24,357 nt of DNA from NCBI GenBank assembly GCA_051008895.1, contig JBPCXI010000092.1, forward strand, positions 1 to 24,357. Reading direction: 5' to 3'. This document shows, piece after piece, positions 22,924-24,357 of the stretch. The first letter of the stretch is position 1. Every line of letters begins with the position of its first letter. Below the pieces are notes generated by a model. That model was not told where the DNA came from and searched no databases. It saw nothing but the letters and a program-made list of their open reading frames with translations. The position numbers and the translations under genes were made by a program. This stretch comes from SMWD01 sp051008895 (lineage in GTDB: Bacteria; Pseudomonadota; Gammaproteobacteria; Steroidobacterales; GCA-2729495).

Positions 22924-23487
22924 ATGAGAAAGATGCTCCAAGAAGGCGTCACCCTCATCGAAGCGCTGGTGACCCTCGGGATTGTATCTGTCGGCCTCGC
23001 CGTCGGCGTGCCCGCGGTGCGCGACATCGTTGCCACCAATCGCATGAGTTCGGCGGTGAACGACATCGTCACGAGCCTGCATATCGCGCGCAACGAAGCG
23101 GTGAAACGCGCCGATCAGGCGGTCCTGTGCGCGAGCACGAATTGGAACCTGCCGTCCGCGCAATGCGCCGACGTGAATCTGGCCGAAGGCTGGGTCATTT
23201 TCGTCGACGTCAATGCCGACGATGTGCGCGACGCGGGCGAAGCACTCATTTTCGCGCATCAGCCGCTGGATCAGAGCATCACGCTGACCGGGGAGAACCT
23301 GGTTCGATTCTCGGACCTCGGCATCCCGTCAGTCGGCCCACCGGGCGACATGAGCGACATCGAATTCTTGCTGTGCGACGAGCGCGGCAACAGCGTGTCC
23401 GGCGACATAACGGCCGGACGCAAGATCAACATGACGACAACCGGCCGGCCGCTGGTCGTCGCCACGCTTGCTGAGGTCAATTGCTGA
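22924..23487 (+). CDS. fimT: GspH/FimT-type minor pilin (cluster 2)
   Basis: 187 residues. The leader MRKMLQEG is cut before VTLIEALVTLGIVSVGLAVGVPAVRD; position 1 is valine, position 5 Glu. The segment TNRMSSAVNDIVTSLHIARNEAVKR matches that of the cluster 1 FimT (NNRMAATANDIVSQFHLARTEAIKR) almost residue by residue, and both end with LLCDERGN/LCDHRGN and a GRP motif followed by a cysteine. The two genes are clear paralogues. Its role would be to help start pilus assembly with PilV and PilW. The start codon has no strong ribosome binding site, and it is separated from the previous gene by 99 bases that hold a possible CRP-type site. Confidence 0.9.
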   Translation: MRKMLQEGVTLIEALVTLGIVSVGLAVGVPAVRDIVATNRMSSAVNDIVTSLHIARNEAVKRADQAVLCASTNWNLPSAQCADVNLAEGWVIFVDVNADDVRDAGEALIFAHQPLDQSITLTGENLVRFSDLGIPSVGPPGDMSDIEFLLCDERGNSVSGDITAGRKINMTTTGRPLVVATLAEVNC

Positions 23488-23523
23488 GGCTGACGATCAC
23501 GCAAGCGCAAACGGGATAGGACA

Positions 23524-24000
23524 TTGGGCGCCAGAACAACAACAACCAGAACAACAAAGAGGGTTCGCGGATTCACACTGGTCGAGGTGCTGGTGGCACT
23601 GGTCGTCATGACTGTCGGCATGCTCGGCGTCGCGGTTCTGTACGTCGAAGGCCTGCGCATGAACCGCACGTCGATCTATCGCACCCTCGCGGTCGGCCTC
23701 GCCGCGGACATGGCCGACCGGATTCGTGCGAACCGCGATGTACCCGTCACCTACGCGGGCACCGGCCCCGGCGCGAACAACAACTGCGTTAACGGCGTGC
23801 CGATCTGCACCGCGGCCGAACAGGCCGACGACGACTGGTTCTGGTGGCTGCAGAACGTTACGACGAGCCTGCCGGCCGGCGTCGCTGCCGAAATCGACGT
23901 GATCGGCGTCGGCAACATGAACCGCTACGAGATCAGCCTGTCGTGGCCGGAGCCCGGCGAACTGGCGCCGATCACTTACGTGCTGCCGATGCAGCTGTAG
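23524..24000 (+). CDS. pilV: Minor pilin PilV (cluster 2), TTG start
   Basis: 158 residues. The only start codon before the prepilin site is TTG at 23524; the frame is open back to a TGA at 23491 without ATG or GTG. The leader is threonine- and arginine-rich (MGARTTTTRTTKRVRG, from an ACA-rich stretch) and is cut before FTLVEVLVALVVMTVGMLG. Like the cluster 1 PilV it has LAADMADRIRAN, NNxCVNG and DDWFWW, with one cysteine in the CVNG motif and another shortly after. It is shorter at the C-terminus. It lies 36 bases behind fimT. The rare start may reduce its translation relative to the flanking genes. Confidence 0.88.
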   Translation: MGARTTTTRTTKRVRGFTLVEVLVALVVMTVGMLGVAVLYVEGLRMNRTSIYRTLAVGLAADMADRIRANRDVPVTYAGTGPGANNNCVNGVPICTAAEQADDDWFWWLQNVTTSLPAGVAAEIDVIGVGNMNRYEISLSWPEPGELAPITYVLPMQL

Positions 24001-24030
24001 ACCCAGGTCCAGACGGAGAGCAAAGCGGAA

Positions 24031-24357
24031 ATGCGCAACGGAACAGCACAAAACGGCATGACGTTGATCGAAACGATGGTCGCGATGACCATCAGCAGCG
24101 TGCTGATCCTCGGCGCGATCACCGTGTACAGCAACGCGCGGGCGAACTACCGCACCGCGGAAAACCTGGCCCGACTGCAAGAGAGCCTGCGCTTCGCCAC
24201 CGACACGCTCGACCAGGACATCCGGCTGGCGGGCTACTGGGGTCGCACGAACCAGGCGGAAAACATCATCGACCCGGCCCCGGCCATCGTCGTCATGTGC
24301 GGCGCGAACAACGTCAGCGCCTGGGCGATCGGCCAGCTCGGCGTCGGGATCGACGCC
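24031..24357 (+). CDS. pilW: Minor pilin PilW (cluster 2), cut by the window edge
   Basis: The first 109 residues are visible. The ATG at 24031 is preceded by AGCGGAA and GGAGAG. The leader MRNGTAQNG is cut before MTLIETMVAMTISSVLILGAITVY; Glu is at position 5 and Met at position 1. The next segment, LARLQESLRFATDTLDQDIRLAGYWG, aligns with MARLQENVRFALDVIEPDVRLASFWG of the cluster 1 PilW, so the two are paralogues. A cysteine in VVMCGANN corresponds in position to VFCDTNG of cluster 1. The gene continues past the window; further genes of the cluster (pilX, pilY1, pilE) may follow but cannot be seen. Confidence 0.9.
   Translation, partial: MRNGTAQNGMTLIETMVAMTISSVLILGAITVYSNARANYRTAENLARLQESLRFATDTLDQDIRLAGYWGRTNQAENIIDPAPAIVVMCGANNVSAWAIGQLGVGIDA

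Noticed and set aside
1..24357. CRISPR arrays, insertion sequences, integrases, prophage or toxin-antitoxin genes
   Set aside because: No regularly spaced repeats, terminal inverted repeats, transposase or integrase motifs, or characteristic small gene pairs were found; the tRNA-Thr gene has no adjacent integrase or repeated 3' end that I could see.

Overview
The window is GC-rich chromosomal DNA from a Gram-negative bacterium, most likely a marine or soil gammaproteobacterium. The evidence is a Pseudomonas-type minor pilin operon (fimT-pilV-pilW-pilX-pilY1-pilE), outer-membrane proteins ending in phenylalanine, a TonB-dependent receptor of the kind expanded in Woeseiales/Steroidobacterales-like and sphingomonad genomes, and a tRNA-Thr(CGT) that closely resembles the enterobacterial one. 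The exact genus cannot be fixed from the sequence alone.

Layout. 1-3160 (minus): the start of a secreted protein cut by the window edge, behind a very large periplasmic dihaem protein of the cytochrome c peroxidase/MauG group. 3506-5513 (minus): a tight three-gene operon, ubiX, then a YhbP-like flavin-binding-fold protein, then a zinc-free MDR quinone reductase-type oxidoreductase, with stops and starts overlapping by 1 and 4 bases. 5780-6835: a small outer-membrane beta-barrel and a convergent, 3'-overlapping membrane-anchored cysteine-cluster protein. 7176-14082 (plus): a complete minor pilin operon, with an extra small secreted CxxC protein between pilX and pilY1. 14238-19298: an AraC-family regulator divergent from a TonB-dependent receptor and a formylglycine-type sulfatase, which together look like a regulated uptake and desulfation module. 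19350-21525: a YdhR/ABM-like small protein, a sulfotransferase-like protein and a 2-oxoglutarate/Fe(II) oxygenase. 21539-22121 (minus): tRNA-Thr(CGT) with a good sigma-70 promoter, and an Irr/Fur-type regulator. 22294 to the right edge (plus): a second minor pilin cluster (variant FimT-like, FimT, PilV, PilW), paralogous to the first and running off the window.

How it works together. The pilin-like proteins of cluster 1 would prime type IV pilus assembly and carry PilY1, the calcium-dependent tip adhesin. Cluster 2 repeats the fimT-pilV-pilW order with clearly related sequences about 8 kb downstream. This suggests duplication followed by insertion of the regulator/receptor/sulfatase block, or two pilus tips under different control. 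A near-consensus CRP/Vfr-type site at 22817-22838 lies between the first and second genes of cluster 2. The receptor and sulfatase are separated by a strong intrinsic terminator whose T-tract runs straight into the sulfatase ribosome binding site, so sulfatase expression probably depends on read-through. No CRISPR array, insertion sequence, integrase, rRNA or phage gene was seen. The most novel-looking items are the split paralogous minor pilin loci, the unidentified CxxC protein in the pilX-pilY1 gap, the ubiX/YhbP-like/MDR coupling, and the oversized dihaem protein.
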